Of a stretch of 35,633 nucleotides of DNA, positions 1-8,647 are shown piece by piece. The first letter of the stretch is position 1, and every line of letters starts with the position of its first letter. The notes beneath the pieces were generated by a model. That model ran no database searches, was not told the DNA's origin, and saw only the letters and a program-made list of their open reading frames with translations. Origin of the DNA: Clostridiales bacterium (GTDB taxonomy: Bacteria > Bacillota > Clostridia > Christensenellales > UBA3700); NCBI GenBank assembly GCA_014799575.1, contig JAAVHS010000033.1:1-35633 (forward strand), in the 5' to 3' direction. The translations under genes were made by a program, and so were the position numbers.

Positions 1-1
1 A

Positions 2-1342
2 GTGGACGAAAATCAGCACCGCGACGAGCAGTTGCAAATGATGCTAATGGGTATGCTTGGCGGAGGCAACGGACAAAACGGCGGCGGACAGAGTTTCGTA
101 TATCAACAACCCGGCTTGGGCGCGGACGACATACGCGGAATAGTCGCTGACACTATGAACAATATGTTGCCCAACGTAACTCAATACCTACCGCAAGAGG
201 CTTCGCACAGCGACGAACTTATTCAGCATCTTATTGAGCAAAACGAGCAGAACGAACAGCGTATGCAAATGATGATGCAACAACTTGCCGAGCAAAACAA
301 TAAGAACAGCGTAAGCGAAGACACGATTGAAAGATTGGTCGAGAAACTTTCTTCTCAAAGACTTATTGAGAGCGTAGCGGAAAAGGAAGTCGCTTCGGCA
401 AATGCAAACGACGAGGTAATCAAGAGCCTAATCGAAGGACAAAAAGCGATTTTGGAGAAACTTGCTCAGCAAGACGCGGAGAAGAAAGCGGAAGCGGAGA
501 AAGCCGAAAAGCAAGAAAACGCCGACATTATAAAGAGACTTGTCGAAGGACAGGATATGCTTATGCGCAAATTGTCCGAAAAACCTGCCGAGGGTTTGCC
601 GTCAAGCAAAATGGCGGAAATCGACCGCAATACTGATAAAATCGAAATGCTTGTACGCAATCAAGAAAGGTTGATGGAAAGAGTAATCGAGATGTCGGCA
701 AAGAATTCTGACAAGTCCAACGAAAGATTGATGGAGAAGATGATAGAACTTTCCGTCAAGGCAGACAATAGACAGACGGAGAGAATAGTCGAAAAGCCCG
801 TCGAGAAAATTGTCGAGAAGGAAGTTAAGGTTGAAGTACCGGTCGAGAAAATCATCGAAAAAGAGATAATCAAAGAAGTGCCCGTCGAGAAAGTCGTTCC
901 TATGCCTATAGAGAAGCCCGCAAAGACGACGAAAGCGCCCGCGCAAAGACTTACGCTCGACGAAGCGTATGAGAAACTATCCGCGACTCAAAAGAAGATT
1001 TTCGATACGCTCAAAGCCTACGCGCTTTCAAAAGACAAGTGTAAAGAGAAGAAATCGACTTACTTCACGGTATTAGGACAATCTACGGTCAATCCGTTAG
1101 TCAAGTTGACGATAAAGAAAAACACTACCGTTGCGATGTTCAAAATGGAAGACGAGTATTTCAAAGACATTCGCCGTAATGCAGGCAGCGACGGCACGAA
1201 GATGAAAGTCAAAGAGACGGAACTCATTGTCGGCGATAATCAGGCGCTCTCTACTGCAAAGGATATGATTGATTTGCGCGAAGATCAAATCGAGAGATAT
1301 AATGATTATTTGCGTGAGCAACGCTCAATGAAAAAGAAATAA
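2..1342 (+). CDS. Hypothetical coiled-coil, low-complexity protein (possibly 5'-truncated by the window edge)
   Basis: Open frame from the window edge (GTG at 2) to TAA at 1340-1342; Q/E/K-rich heptad-like sequence with degenerate VEKxVEKxVEKEV tracts; followed by a terminator. Confidence 0.75.
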   Translation: MDENQHRDEQLQMMLMGMLGGGNGQNGGGQSFVYQQPGLGADDIRGIVADTMNNMLPNVTQYLPQEASHSDELIQHLIEQNEQNEQRMQMMMQQLAEQNNKNSVSEDTIERLVEKLSSQRLIESVAEKEVASANANDEVIKSLIEGQKAILEKLAQQDAEKKAEAEKAEKQENADIIKRLVEGQDMLMRKLSEKPAEGLPSSKMAEIDRNTDKIEMLVRNQERLMERVIEMSAKNSDKSNERLMEKMIELSVKADNRQTERIVEKPVEKIVEKEVKVEVPVEKIIEKEIIKEVPVEKVVPMPIEKPAKTTKAPAQRLTLDEAYEKLSATQKKIFDTLKAYALSKDKCKEKKSTYFTVLGQSTVNPLVKLTIKKNTTVAMFKMEDEYFKDIRRNAGSDGTKMKVKETELIVGDNQALSTAKDMIDLREDQIERYNDYLREQRSMKKK

Positions 1343-1344
1343 AG

Positions 1345-1376
1345 AAAAAAGGCAAGCGAACTGCTTGCTTTTTTTC
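1345..1376 (+). terminator. Rho-independent terminator
   Basis: GCAAGC-GAACT-GCTTGC stem (1352-1368) followed by a T-tract, 3 nt after the upstream stop. Confidence 0.85.
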
Positions 1377-1419
1377 TATGCTATTACATAAAAATTTTAC
1401 GCTTACACATACTGCAAGT

Positions 1420-2127
1420 ATGTTAATAGTTTTTACAAGAGCAATAGTCATCTATATTTTTTTGTTGATAGTAATGCGATTGATGGGCAAAAAGCAGTTG
1501 GGCGAGTTGCAGCCTTTTGAGTTTGCCATTACGTTGATTGCCGCAGAACTTGCGTGTATTCCTATGTCGGATACGCAAGTGCCGATACTCTACGGTCTTG
1601 TGCCGATATTCACGCTTTTCGTGGTAGAATTCTGCTTGACAAAGATAGTCAAGCACTCTTTGAAAATGCGTAAACTTATCAACGGCAAGCCCGTAATCGT
1701 CATCACGCCCAACGGTATTGATTTTGAAGCGATAAACAAGCTTGATATGACCGTACACGACATTATGGAGTCAATCAGAGCCAAGGACTACACGTCGCCC
1801 GAAGAGATTGAATGGGCGATAATCGAGACCAACGGCGATATGTCCGTAGTGCCTAAGGCGGCAAACAGACCTTTGACCGTGTCGGATATGCAGTTGAGCG
1901 CGGAGGAAACGCAGTTGCCATACTCGGTAATTTGCGAGGGCAAGAAAATGACTCAAAATATCCAAAAATGCAATCTTGAAGAGAGCAAAATTTTCTCGCT
2001 GTTGGATAAATTCAAATTCAAGCAAGAAGACGTATTGCTTTTGTTGGTGACGGGCGGAGACGATTTTTATCTTCAACCGCAAAAAGGTAAATTCATAACG
2101 GGCAAGTTAAGCGAGGAGATAGGATGA
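1420..2127 (+). CDS. YetF-like DUF421 membrane protein
   Basis: MLIVFTRAIVIYIFLLIVMRLMGKKQLGELQPFEFAITLIAAELACIPMSD is typical DUF421/YetF; start at Met15 of the track ORF because the track start (1378) lies directly at the upstream terminator. Confidence 0.85.
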   Translation: MLIVFTRAIVIYIFLLIVMRLMGKKQLGELQPFEFAITLIAAELACIPMSDTQVPILYGLVPIFTLFVVEFCLTKIVKHSLKMRKLINGKPVIVITPNGIDFEAINKLDMTVHDIMESIRAKDYTSPEEIEWAIIETNGDMSVVPKAANRPLTVSDMQLSAEETQLPYSVICEGKKMTQNIQKCNLEESKIFSLLDKFKFKQEDVLLLLVTGGDDFYLQPQKGKFITGKLSEEIG

Positions 2128-2507
2128 AAGCGAAGATAATATTGACAGTAGTTTTGGTAGCGGTAATTTTGGCTTTGGGTATTACCGAGCAAGTTTTTAT
2201 GCAAAACAGTTTCGACGACCTTGCCGATAAGTGCGTGGAAATCCAGGATATGCTTATCCAAAAGGATTACGCCGAAGCTCGCAAAGCAATTTTACAAATG
2301 AAAGAGTGGTGGGCGAAAAGACGTGATATTCTCGAATTTACTTGTCCCAACAACGACGTCAAGGACATTTACAAGGAAATCGGGGAACTTGAAGGCACTA
2401 TGTACGCCGAGATGTACGACGATTCAATCACGCGTACCAACGTAATCAAGAGTATGGCTGAGAATTCCAAAAACTTACTCGCATACAAAATTAAAAATAT
2501 TCTCTAA
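2124..2507 (+). CDS. DUF4363-like small membrane-anchored protein
   Basis: N-terminal TM and size, immediately downstream of and overlapping the YetF gene, a common pairing in Clostridia. Confidence 0.65.
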   Translation: MKAKIILTVVLVAVILALGITEQVFMQNSFDDLADKCVEIQDMLIQKDYAEARKAILQMKEWWAKRRDILEFTCPNNDVKDIYKEIGELEGTMYAEMYDDSITRTNVIKSMAENSKNLLAYKIKNIL

Positions 2508-2514
2508 ATGACAA

Positions 2515-2536
2515 CGGCAGACTTTTGAGTCTGCCG
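2515..2536. terminator. Hairpin between convergent genes (probable bidirectional terminator)
   Basis: Perfect 9-bp stem CGGCAGACT-TTTG-AGTCTGCCG between the stops at 2507 and 2539; weak U-tract. Confidence 0.6.
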
Positions 2537-2538
2537 AT

Positions 2539-3351
2539 TTACTTACTTAAGTCATTTAGCAATTCAAATATTCGTTTTCTTTTCAACGGGCATACGAAAT
2601 TGGGCGCAATTTCACCCATCGGAATTAGTACGAAGTCGCGATTGTGATAGTCCGCATGGGGGACTGTCAGCCTATCCGTATCAATTATCATATCGCCGTA
2701 AAAGATTATATCAATATCCAGCGTCCTGTCGCCCCAACGCGCTTCGCGAGTTCGATGCGCTTTCTCTTCGATTGCGTGCAAATAATCCAGCAAAGCGTCG
2801 GGCGATAGGTAAGTAGAAATCTTTACCGTCATGTTTATAAAGGGGTATTGCGCAACGCCGCCATAGGGCGGATTTTCATAAGGCGAAGATATTTTCAATA
2901 CCTTGACAGCCTTGTTTTGCGCAAGTTGGTTGATTGCATTGTTCAAGATTTCCTGTCTTTCGCCAAGGTTACTGCCAAGCGAAAGATACGCGTCTTTGCG
3001 TTCAAGCGACACGCTTACCGACACGTTTTCAAACGGCAAGTCTACGGGCGCTTGAGGTTTTTTGACCGTCAAGGAAATGCTATTTATGGGGTATTTATCC
3101 ATAAGCGTTTGCGCCGTTTTATAGCAAAGCGTCTCAATCAAATCAAAGCAGTTGCTTTTGCAAAAGTCGGTGATATCTTGCATGATACTGCCGTAATCAA
3201 GGGTGAGCGCCAAGTCGTCGCTGACCGCCGCTTTCTCAAAATCGTAGTCAATCGAGCAGTCGAATACGAATGGCTGCGGATTGACTTTTTCTTTGTCAAA
3301 TACGCCGTGCTTAGCGTCCACCGTCAAGTTGTGAATATCGATTTTCGTCAT
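2539..3351 (-). CDS. folK: Bifunctional dihydroneopterin aldolase / HPPK (FolB-FolK fusion)
   Basis: N-terminal FolB-like region (LTVDAKHGVFDKEK, DYGSIMQDI) and C-terminal HPPK motifs (AYLSLGSNLGERQEIL, YENPPYGGVAQYPFINM, RWGDRTLDIDIIFYGD). Confidence 0.95.
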   Translation of the reverse strand: MTKIDIHNLTVDAKHGVFDKEKVNPQPFVFDCSIDYDFEKAAVSDDLALTLDYGSIMQDITDFCKSNCFDLIETLCYKTAQTLMDKYPINSISLTVKKPQAPVDLPFENVSVSVSLERKDAYLSLGSNLGERQEILNNAINQLAQNKAVKVLKISSPYENPPYGGVAQYPFINMTVKISTYLSPDALLDYLHAIEEKAHRTREARWGDRTLDIDIIFYGDMIIDTDRLTVPHADYHNRDFVLIPMGEIAPNFVCPLKRKRIFELLNDLSK

Positions 3352-4145
3352 AGTCCACCAAGTCGCGAAAGCTCGTCGGCAATCGCTTGAAAGTTTTCTT
3401 TTACGTCGTGTACTCTCACGAAGAGTACGTTTTTTCTTACCGCAAGGCGAGTGGACTCAAGAGTAGGTTGTAATCTGTCTTTTACGTCCCCGCCGAACAT
3501 TGATTTTCTTGAAGTGCCCAACAAAAGCGGATAGCCGTATTTGTCGAGCCTTTCGTAGCCGTTCAATACTTCCCAATTTTGTTCCTTGCTCTTGCCGAAG
3601 CCGATTCCGCCGTCAATGAGTATTTTATCCTCGTCAATTCCTGCGTTTATCGCCAATTCCACGCTTTTATCGAGAAAGTCAAACATATCTTGCCACAAGT
3701 CGCAATCGGGGGAAATCTTGTTTTGATTTTGCATAATGCATACGCCCCTTCCATACTTGGCTATTACTTCTGCCATAGAGCCGTCGCCACTGTATTGCAA
3801 TCCCCAAACGTCGTTGATAAGATCCGCGCCCATTTCCAACGCATTTTTCGCGACGTAAGGGTAGTAGGTGTCTACGGATAAGGGAATATCAAAGTTACGT
3901 CTTATCAACTCGATTGGTCTCTCCAACCTCTTCCATTCTTCTTGCGCGCTTACAGCTACGTGCGAAGGTCGGGTAGACTGACCGCCGATGTCTATTACTT
4001 CCGCGCCGTCTTGGATAGCCTTTTCCACGCGTTTAAGCGCGTCGTCAGCCGTCGCCCTACTGTTTTCGTAAAAGGAATCGGGAGTGAGGTTGACGATAGC
4101 CATAATATGCGTACCTTTGTCAAAAGTCTTGTTGCCGATTCTCAT
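3348..4145 (-). CDS. folP: Dihydropteroate synthase
   Basis: IMAIVNLTPDSFYENSR, EVIDIGGQSTRP, SVDTYYPYVAKNAL, LLGTSRKSMFGG. Confidence 0.96.
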   Translation of the reverse strand: MRIGNKTFDKGTHIMAIVNLTPDSFYENSRATADDALKRVEKAIQDGAEVIDIGGQSTRPSHVAVSAQEEWKRLERPIELIRRNFDIPLSVDTYYPYVAKNALEMGADLINDVWGLQYSGDGSMAEVIAKYGRGVCIMQNQNKISPDCDLWQDMFDFLDKSVELAINAGIDEDKILIDGGIGFGKSKEQNWEVLNGYERLDKYGYPLLLGTSRKSMFGGDVKDRLQPTLESTRLAVRKNVLFVRVHDVKENFQAIADELSRLGGL

Positions 4146-4146
4146 A

Positions 4147-4701
4147 TTATCTCATCAACGCAAGAATGGAATTCTTTTGCGTTTCGTCTATGTCGCCGAG
4201 AAGGGTATATGTCACAGTCTTGCTTCCCACTTTCTTTACGCCTCTTGCGCTCATACAAGTATGTTCGGCTTCGCAAAGCACGATTACGCCCTTCGCGTTG
4301 AGATTGTCCATAATCGCTTGCGCTATATCGTGGGTCAACCTCTCTTGCAGTTGAAGTCTGCGGGCAAATACCTCTACGGTGCGGGCGAGTTTTGACAGCC
4401 CGACAACACGCTCGCTCGGAATGTACGCAATCGCTATCTTGCCGAAAAAGGGCATGAGATGATGTTCGCACATCGAAGTAAACGTGATGTCCTTCTCAAT
4501 TACGAGATTGCCGGTAGAGCCCTCGAACGTCTTTGCAAGGTGGACTTTTTCGTCGTCGCGATAACCCGCGCTGAGTTCCTCATACATATTCGCCACACGC
4601 TTTGGAGTGTCGATAAGTCCTTCGCGGTTGGGGTCTTCGCCGATAGCCTCTAAGAGCATTTTTATCGCTTTTTGTATTTTGTCTTTATCAATTTCTTTCA
4701 T
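4147..4701 (-). CDS. folE: GTP cyclohydrolase I
   Basis: [56 protein letters not shown]. Confidence 0.97.
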   Translation of the reverse strand: MKEIDKDKIQKAIKMLLEAIGEDPNREGLIDTPKRVANMYEELSAGYRDDEKVHLAKTFEGSTGNLVIEKDITFTSMCEHHLMPFFGKIAIAYIPSERVVGLSKLARTVEVFARRLQLQERLTHDIAQAIMDNLNAKGVIVLCEAEHTCMSARGVKKVGSKTVTYTLLGDIDETQKNSILALMR

Positions 4702-4726
4702 ATCTTTTATCCTTATTGAAAGTAGT

Positions 4727-5977
4727 TTATAGTTTGTTTATTTCTTCGAGCGCGGAGTTGAGAATGCTCAGCGAACCGCACACGATAATAGTGTCGTTCT
4801 CGCTTTGATATGCAAGACGTATCGCTTCGCCCATAGTCGAGCAGCTGATTGAGCATGGCGTATACTTAAGACACTTTTCGAGCGTAATTTTCTCGTCTAG
4901 GCCTCGCTTTGAAGTAGGTTTGATTGCGATGAATTTATCCGCCAGGCTGCCGATATTTTCAAGCACGCCGTCAATATCTTTGTCTGCAAACATACCGAAG
5001 ACAAAGCACTTCTTAGCGTCAGAAAAGTTGCGTTTGAGTTCTTGCGCCAATACCTTTGCGCCGTCGGGGTTGTGCGCGCCGTCGAGTATGAAAGTTTTTT
5101 CGCCCTTGTTTACAATCTGCAATCTTCCTTTCCAAAGCGCGCCCGCTATGCCGAGTTTAATATCGTCGTCGCTGATATGATATCCCTTGCTTGCGAGTAC
5201 TTTTGCGCATTCAATCGCAAGAGAGCAGTTTTGCAGTTGATACTCGCCGAGTTGACGAATAGAGTATTTTTCGCCTTTATATTCAAAGGTTTGTCCGCTC
5301 TTTGAACTTGAAATCAATTTGGCGGCTGGGCATACTCTCAAATCGTTGACTTTATTGAATACGCTCATTACCTCGTCACATTGCTTATAAGTGACAAGGG
5401 GGCAGTCCTTGACAATCGCGGCTTTTTCGCTTGCAATCGCTTGCAAGGTGTTTCCCAGTATTGTCGTATGGTCAAAGGAAATGGACGTAATGACTGCCAC
5501 CTCTTTGTGGGGTATGGAATTTGTCGCGTCAAGCCGTCCGCCGAGTCCGCATTCCAAAACCGCGAAGTCGCATTTGCTGTCTTTGAAAAAAAGCATAGCG
5601 ACGGCGAATTCCACTTCAAAAGCGGTAGGCGCGTTCAAGCCGTCTTTTATCATCTCATCTCTTGCCACCGCCACTTGCGTAATGTATTTCGCGACGGAGG
5701 CGTCGTCTATCGGTAGATTGTCCAACAAATACCTTTCGTTGTAGCCGAATACCGACGGGGAATTGAACGTACCCACACGGTAACCGCTTTGCGCGAGAAT
5801 ATTCGTGATAAAACAACTTGTCGAGCCCTTGCCGTTCGTGCCTGCGATGTGTACGAACTTCAAAGAATTTTGAGGATTTCCAAGTTTATCCAGAAGTAGA
5901 CGCACGGTGTCCAAGCCGTACGTACTGCCGAATTTTTCAAGATTTTCGATATAATCGACCGCTTCTTTATAAAACAA
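4727..5977 (-). CDS. folC: Bifunctional folylpolyglutamate synthase / dihydrofolate synthase
   Basis: [53 protein letters not shown] start at 5977 is preferred over the track start because SD GGGAGG lies about 8 nt upstream. Confidence 0.93.
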   Translation of the reverse strand: MFYKEAVDYIENLEKFGSTYGLDTVRLLLDKLGNPQNSLKFVHIAGTNGKGSTSCFITNILAQSGYRVGTFNSPSVFGYNERYLLDNLPIDDASVAKYITQVAVARDEMIKDGLNAPTAFEVEFAVAMLFFKDSKCDFAVLECGLGGRLDATNSIPHKEVAVITSISFDHTTILGNTLQAIASEKAAIVKDCPLVTYKQCDEVMSVFNKVNDLRVCPAAKLISSSKSGQTFEYKGEKYSIRQLGEYQLQNCSLAIECAKVLASKGYHISDDDIKLGIAGALWKGRLQIVNKGEKTFILDGAHNPDGAKVLAQELKRNFSDAKKCFVFGMFADKDIDGVLENIGSLADKFIAIKPTSKRGLDEKITLEKCLKYTPCSISCSTMGEAIRLAYQSENDTIIVCGSLSILNSALEEINKL

Positions 5978-6038
5978 AAAAGAACCTCCCAAAAGAGCTT
6001 CCCACAAAAATAGACCTACGTCCTAAGATAAATCAGTC

Positions 6039-6136
6039 CAAAAGTGGGAGTGAGCATTGCACCGCAAGCGTTTTCGCTTTTCGTTCGTCGGCACTCCCCG
6101 TCCGAGCGACACTTCACGCGCAATCTCTACACTTTT
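6039..6136 (-). ncRNA. THF (folT) riboswitch aptamer in the folC operon leader
   Basis: Minus strand AAAAGTGTAGAGATTGCGCGTGAAGTGTCGCTCGGACGGGGAGTGCCGACGAACGAAAAGCGAAAACGCTTGCGGTGCAATGCTCACTCCCACTTTT resembles the known THF aptamer pattern (GTAGA..ATT.GCGT.AAGTG...GGGA.G.CG...ACGAA..GC..GCGGTGnAnTGC); P1 AAAAGUG/CACUUUU closes; downstream genes are folate biosynthesis. Confidence 0.92.
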
Positions 6137-6141
6137 ATTTG

Positions 6142-6170
6142 ATTATATCATACTGTTGAAGTTATTGCAA
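6142..6170 (-). promoter_or_regulatory. Sigma-A-like promoter of the riboswitch-folC operon
   Basis: TTGCAA (6165-6170) - 17 nt - TATAAT (6142-6147) with TGA extended -10; predicted start coincides with the first bases of riboswitch P1. Confidence 0.75.
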
Positions 6171-6650
6171 CAATTTCCTTGCATACTCGCAAAAGGTTGT
6201 CGAAAAATCTCCGTCCTTGACTTGAGAACTTTCGACAAGTTCAAAGCAATCTGGGATAGGCGGAAAATATCTGTCGCCGTCAAATTCTTCGTCGATATGA
6301 GTAATATAAAGTCTGTCGGCTATATTTAATGCTTCCGCATAAACTTTTTCGCCGCCGCAAATAAAAATCTCTTTGTCGCTGTCAACGGATTTGGAGTATT
6401 CTATCGCTTGCGATAGCGAGGGTAAAACGATAGCGTTGTCCTCGTAGATTTTAAGGGTAGACGAGAGAATAATATTCAACCTGCCGCTCAAAGGCTTGCC
6501 AATCTCTTTATAGGTATTTGCGCCCATAATTACAGTATTACCCATAGTCAGTCGCTTGAATCTTTTCATGTCCTCGCAAAGCGAGAAAGGCAGTTTTCCG
6601 TCCTTGCCAATCACGCCGTTTTTTGCTATCGCTACTATTATATTTATCAT
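6162..6650 (-). CDS. folA: Dihydrofolate reductase
   Basis: MINIIVAIAKNGVIGKDGKLPF, MGNTVIMGANTYKEIGKPLSGR, IFICGGEKVYAEAL. Confidence 0.96.
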   Translation of the reverse strand: MINIIVAIAKNGVIGKDGKLPFSLCEDMKRFKRLTMGNTVIMGANTYKEIGKPLSGRLNIILSSTLKIYEDNAIVLPSLSQAIEYSKSVDSDKEIFICGGEKVYAEALNIADRLYITHIDEEFDGDRYFPPIPDCFELVESSQVKDGDFSTTFCEYARKLLQ

Positions 6651-6657
6651 ATTATAT

Positions 6658-6686
6658 ATTATAGGCTAAGACGTAATCAAAGTCAA
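6658..6686 (-). promoter_or_regulatory. Sigma-A-like promoter of dfrA (folA)
   Basis: TTGACT - 17 nt - TATAAT, followed after 7 nt by the ATG. Confidence 0.78.
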
Positions 6687-6734
6687 TAATACTATTTATT
6701 AACCCAACGGATTCTTAATGTTGAGAGTCACATT

Positions 6735-8240
6735 TTATAGGAACGTCGTTCTGTTTTTGAGCGCAAGTTTCTTGAAGTTGACTTTTACCGTCTTTGTCAG
6801 TAGTATGAACGGGATGAACGCAACCGTGGTTATTAAACCTACAATGACAATCACGAGTATGTGCGAGTATGAAGACATAGCGCGCACGGCAAGCTTGTTG
6901 ACAAGCGCAACACCCAGCGAGAAGATTAGACACAGCCCGCATTTGAAAAGCGTCTTGCCGTCTATGCCCACGTATTTGTTGAGCATAATCAAATTTATTG
7001 TCATAGACAAGGTATGGAATGCGCCCAGCGCGACAAAGTAAGTTTTCACGCCGAGAAGAGACGGGGTCGTCAGCACGAGTATTATCAGTATGACGCAACT
7101 CGATATATGAGAGAAAAACGTGTTGGTTTCCTTACCCATTGAATTGAGCATAGATACGACGAGATTGTTAATACACATCGGTATCATAATTATTGCCGCA
7201 AAACTTAGATATTCGCCGCTCACCGTATCGTCGTAGAGTACTGCGCCCAACTGCAAGCCCGAACCCGAAAATATCGTGAAGAAGTAGCAGGCGATAAGAC
7301 AGGCGAAAGTTATTGCTCCGCCGAGCGAGGATGAAAGCGATTTGACTCCTTTGCCTGCGTTGACCGATGCGATTTCGGGTATTAGCACAACGCCGAGCGA
7401 GCCTATAATCGACGTTGGAGTAAATATCAAGGGCATGACCATTCCGCTTGCTCTTCCGAATTCGGCAGTCGCTTCGCTTTGCGTCAAGTTGAATTTTGAC
7501 ACGAGCAAAGCGGGGAGTATGAGAGATATAAAAGTCGACATAAGCGAGCCGAAGATTCGAGTGACTGTCAAGGGAGTCGCGCTCTTTGCAATCTCTTTGG
7601 CTTGCGTAGGCTTGGATATCTTTCCTTTTTTGGCGAAATAAGACACGATAATTACCACGATAACAATCAAATCGCCCGCAAGCATTGCGATAGCGTAAGC
7701 GTATTCTTTTTGTATTGCAAAGACTGCGCTTTCAAGCAAAATTATAGCAAATAGAATTTTGAGTATTTCATCGATAAGTTCGGTTATAGAAAAAATACCG
7801 AAATACTTTTTACCCCAGAACCAACCTCTTAGTATAGCGTAAATGCAAGTTGTCAAAAGCATTGGCAACATTATTATGAATATCTTGCGACATCTCTCGT
7901 CAGCGAAGACAAAGTCGAGTATTTGCGGAAAAATCAATATTATCGATATTATCGTCAGCGAAATCAACACTCCTGCCAAAAGACAAGTCGAGACGGCGCC
8001 GAACTGACGTTTGTTGTTGCCGACGGTGTCGCTTTCGGCGGTAATTCTCGACAAAGTGACGGGAAGTCCCGACGAACAAATACACGCGAATAACATAAAT
8101 ACGGACATACATATTTGATACAATCCGAGTATTTCCGCGCCTAGTTTGCGCGATAGATAGATTTTGAATACGAAAGACATCAGTCTTGTCGCCACTGAAA
8201 TTATGGTTACGGTTGCGAACGCTTTAAACAATTTTCTCAT
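6735..8240 (-). CDS. SpoVB/MurJ-type MOP-superfamily flippase
   Basis: Multi-TM; MRKLFKAFATVTIISVATRLMSFVFKIYLSRKLGAEILGLYQICMSVFMLFACICSSGLPVTLSRITAE is typical of SpoVB-like proteins. Start taken at internal Met10. Confidence 0.85.
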   Translation of the reverse strand: MRKLFKAFATVTIISVATRLMSFVFKIYLSRKLGAEILGLYQICMSVFMLFACICSSGLPVTLSRITAESDTVGNNKRQFGAVSTCLLAGVLISLTIISIILIFPQILDFVFADERCRKIFIIMLPMLLTTCIYAILRGWFWGKKYFGIFSITELIDEILKILFAIILLESAVFAIQKEYAYAIAMLAGDLIVIVVIIVSYFAKKGKISKPTQAKEIAKSATPLTVTRIFGSLMSTFISLILPALLVSKFNLTQSEATAEFGRASGMVMPLIFTPTSIIGSLGVVLIPEIASVNAGKGVKSLSSSLGGAITFACLIACYFFTIFSGSGLQLGAVLYDDTVSGEYLSFAAIIMIPMCINNLVVSMLNSMGKETNTFFSHISSCVILIILVLTTPSLLGVKTYFVALGAFHTLSMTINLIMLNKYVGIDGKTLFKCGLCLIFSLGVALVNKLAVRAMSSYSHILVIVIVGLITTVAFIPFILLTKTVKVNFKKLALKNRTTFL

Positions 8241-8314
8241 ACAATATAATATTTGGCGGTAATTCAAAATAGAATATAGAGAAGAACATTCAAAAACAAT
8301 TTGAGGATAGTATT

Positions 8315-8599
8315 ATGAGTAGAATAGTTTTTAGAGTAAACAAGTTGACAAACCTTGAAAAAATCGCAGAGAAATTCCATACCACGCCGCACGCAATCTC
8401 TAGATTGAATAACTTAGAAGAAGACGTTTTCGTGGGTATGCGACTTTTAATCGAGCCTTGCGAAGGGGAGTATTACGTCGTGCAACCGTTCGATACGATT
8501 GCGAGCATTGCCAAAAAGTTCGCCGTCAGCGAAGATGTAATAATGGAATATAATTCGGAACGAGTGTTTATCGGTCAAAGAGTGTTCGTAAGAAAATAA
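8315..8599 (+). CDS. Small LysM-domain protein (two LysM-like repeats)
   Basis: NLEKIAEKFHTTPHAISRLNNLEEDVFVGMRLLI and YYVVQPFDTIASIAKKFAVSEDVIMEYNSERVFIGQRVFV. Confidence 0.88.
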   Translation: MSRIVFRVNKLTNLEKIAEKFHTTPHAISRLNNLEEDVFVGMRLLIEPCEGEYYVVQPFDTIASIAKKFAVSEDVIMEYNSERVFIGQRVFVRK

Positions 8600-8600
8600 G

Positions 8601-8630
8601 AAAACAGCAAGCGTTACGCTTGCTGTTTTT
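8601..8630. terminator. Bidirectional Rho-independent terminator
   Basis: AAAACAGCAAGCG-TTA-CGCTTGCTGTTTTT perfect inverted repeat between convergent genes. Confidence 0.88.
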
Positions 8631-8647
8631 ATTTGATAGTTTAGAGA

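Noticed and set aside
781-910. Degenerate VEKP/VEKIVEKEV repeats in the first ORF as a nucleotide repeat or CRISPR-like array
   Set aside because: Irregular protein-level low complexity (coiled-coil/charged tract), not a spaced identical DNA repeat.
1408-1424. ACATACT-GCA-AGTATGT inverted repeat over the YetF start as an operator
   Set aside because: Short 7-bp stem in AT-rich sequence, no second copy and no clear promoter; insufficient support.
2848-3390. Plus-strand 180-aa ORF antisense to folBK
   Set aside because: Lies entirely opposite well-supported folB-folK motifs and has no recognisable domain.
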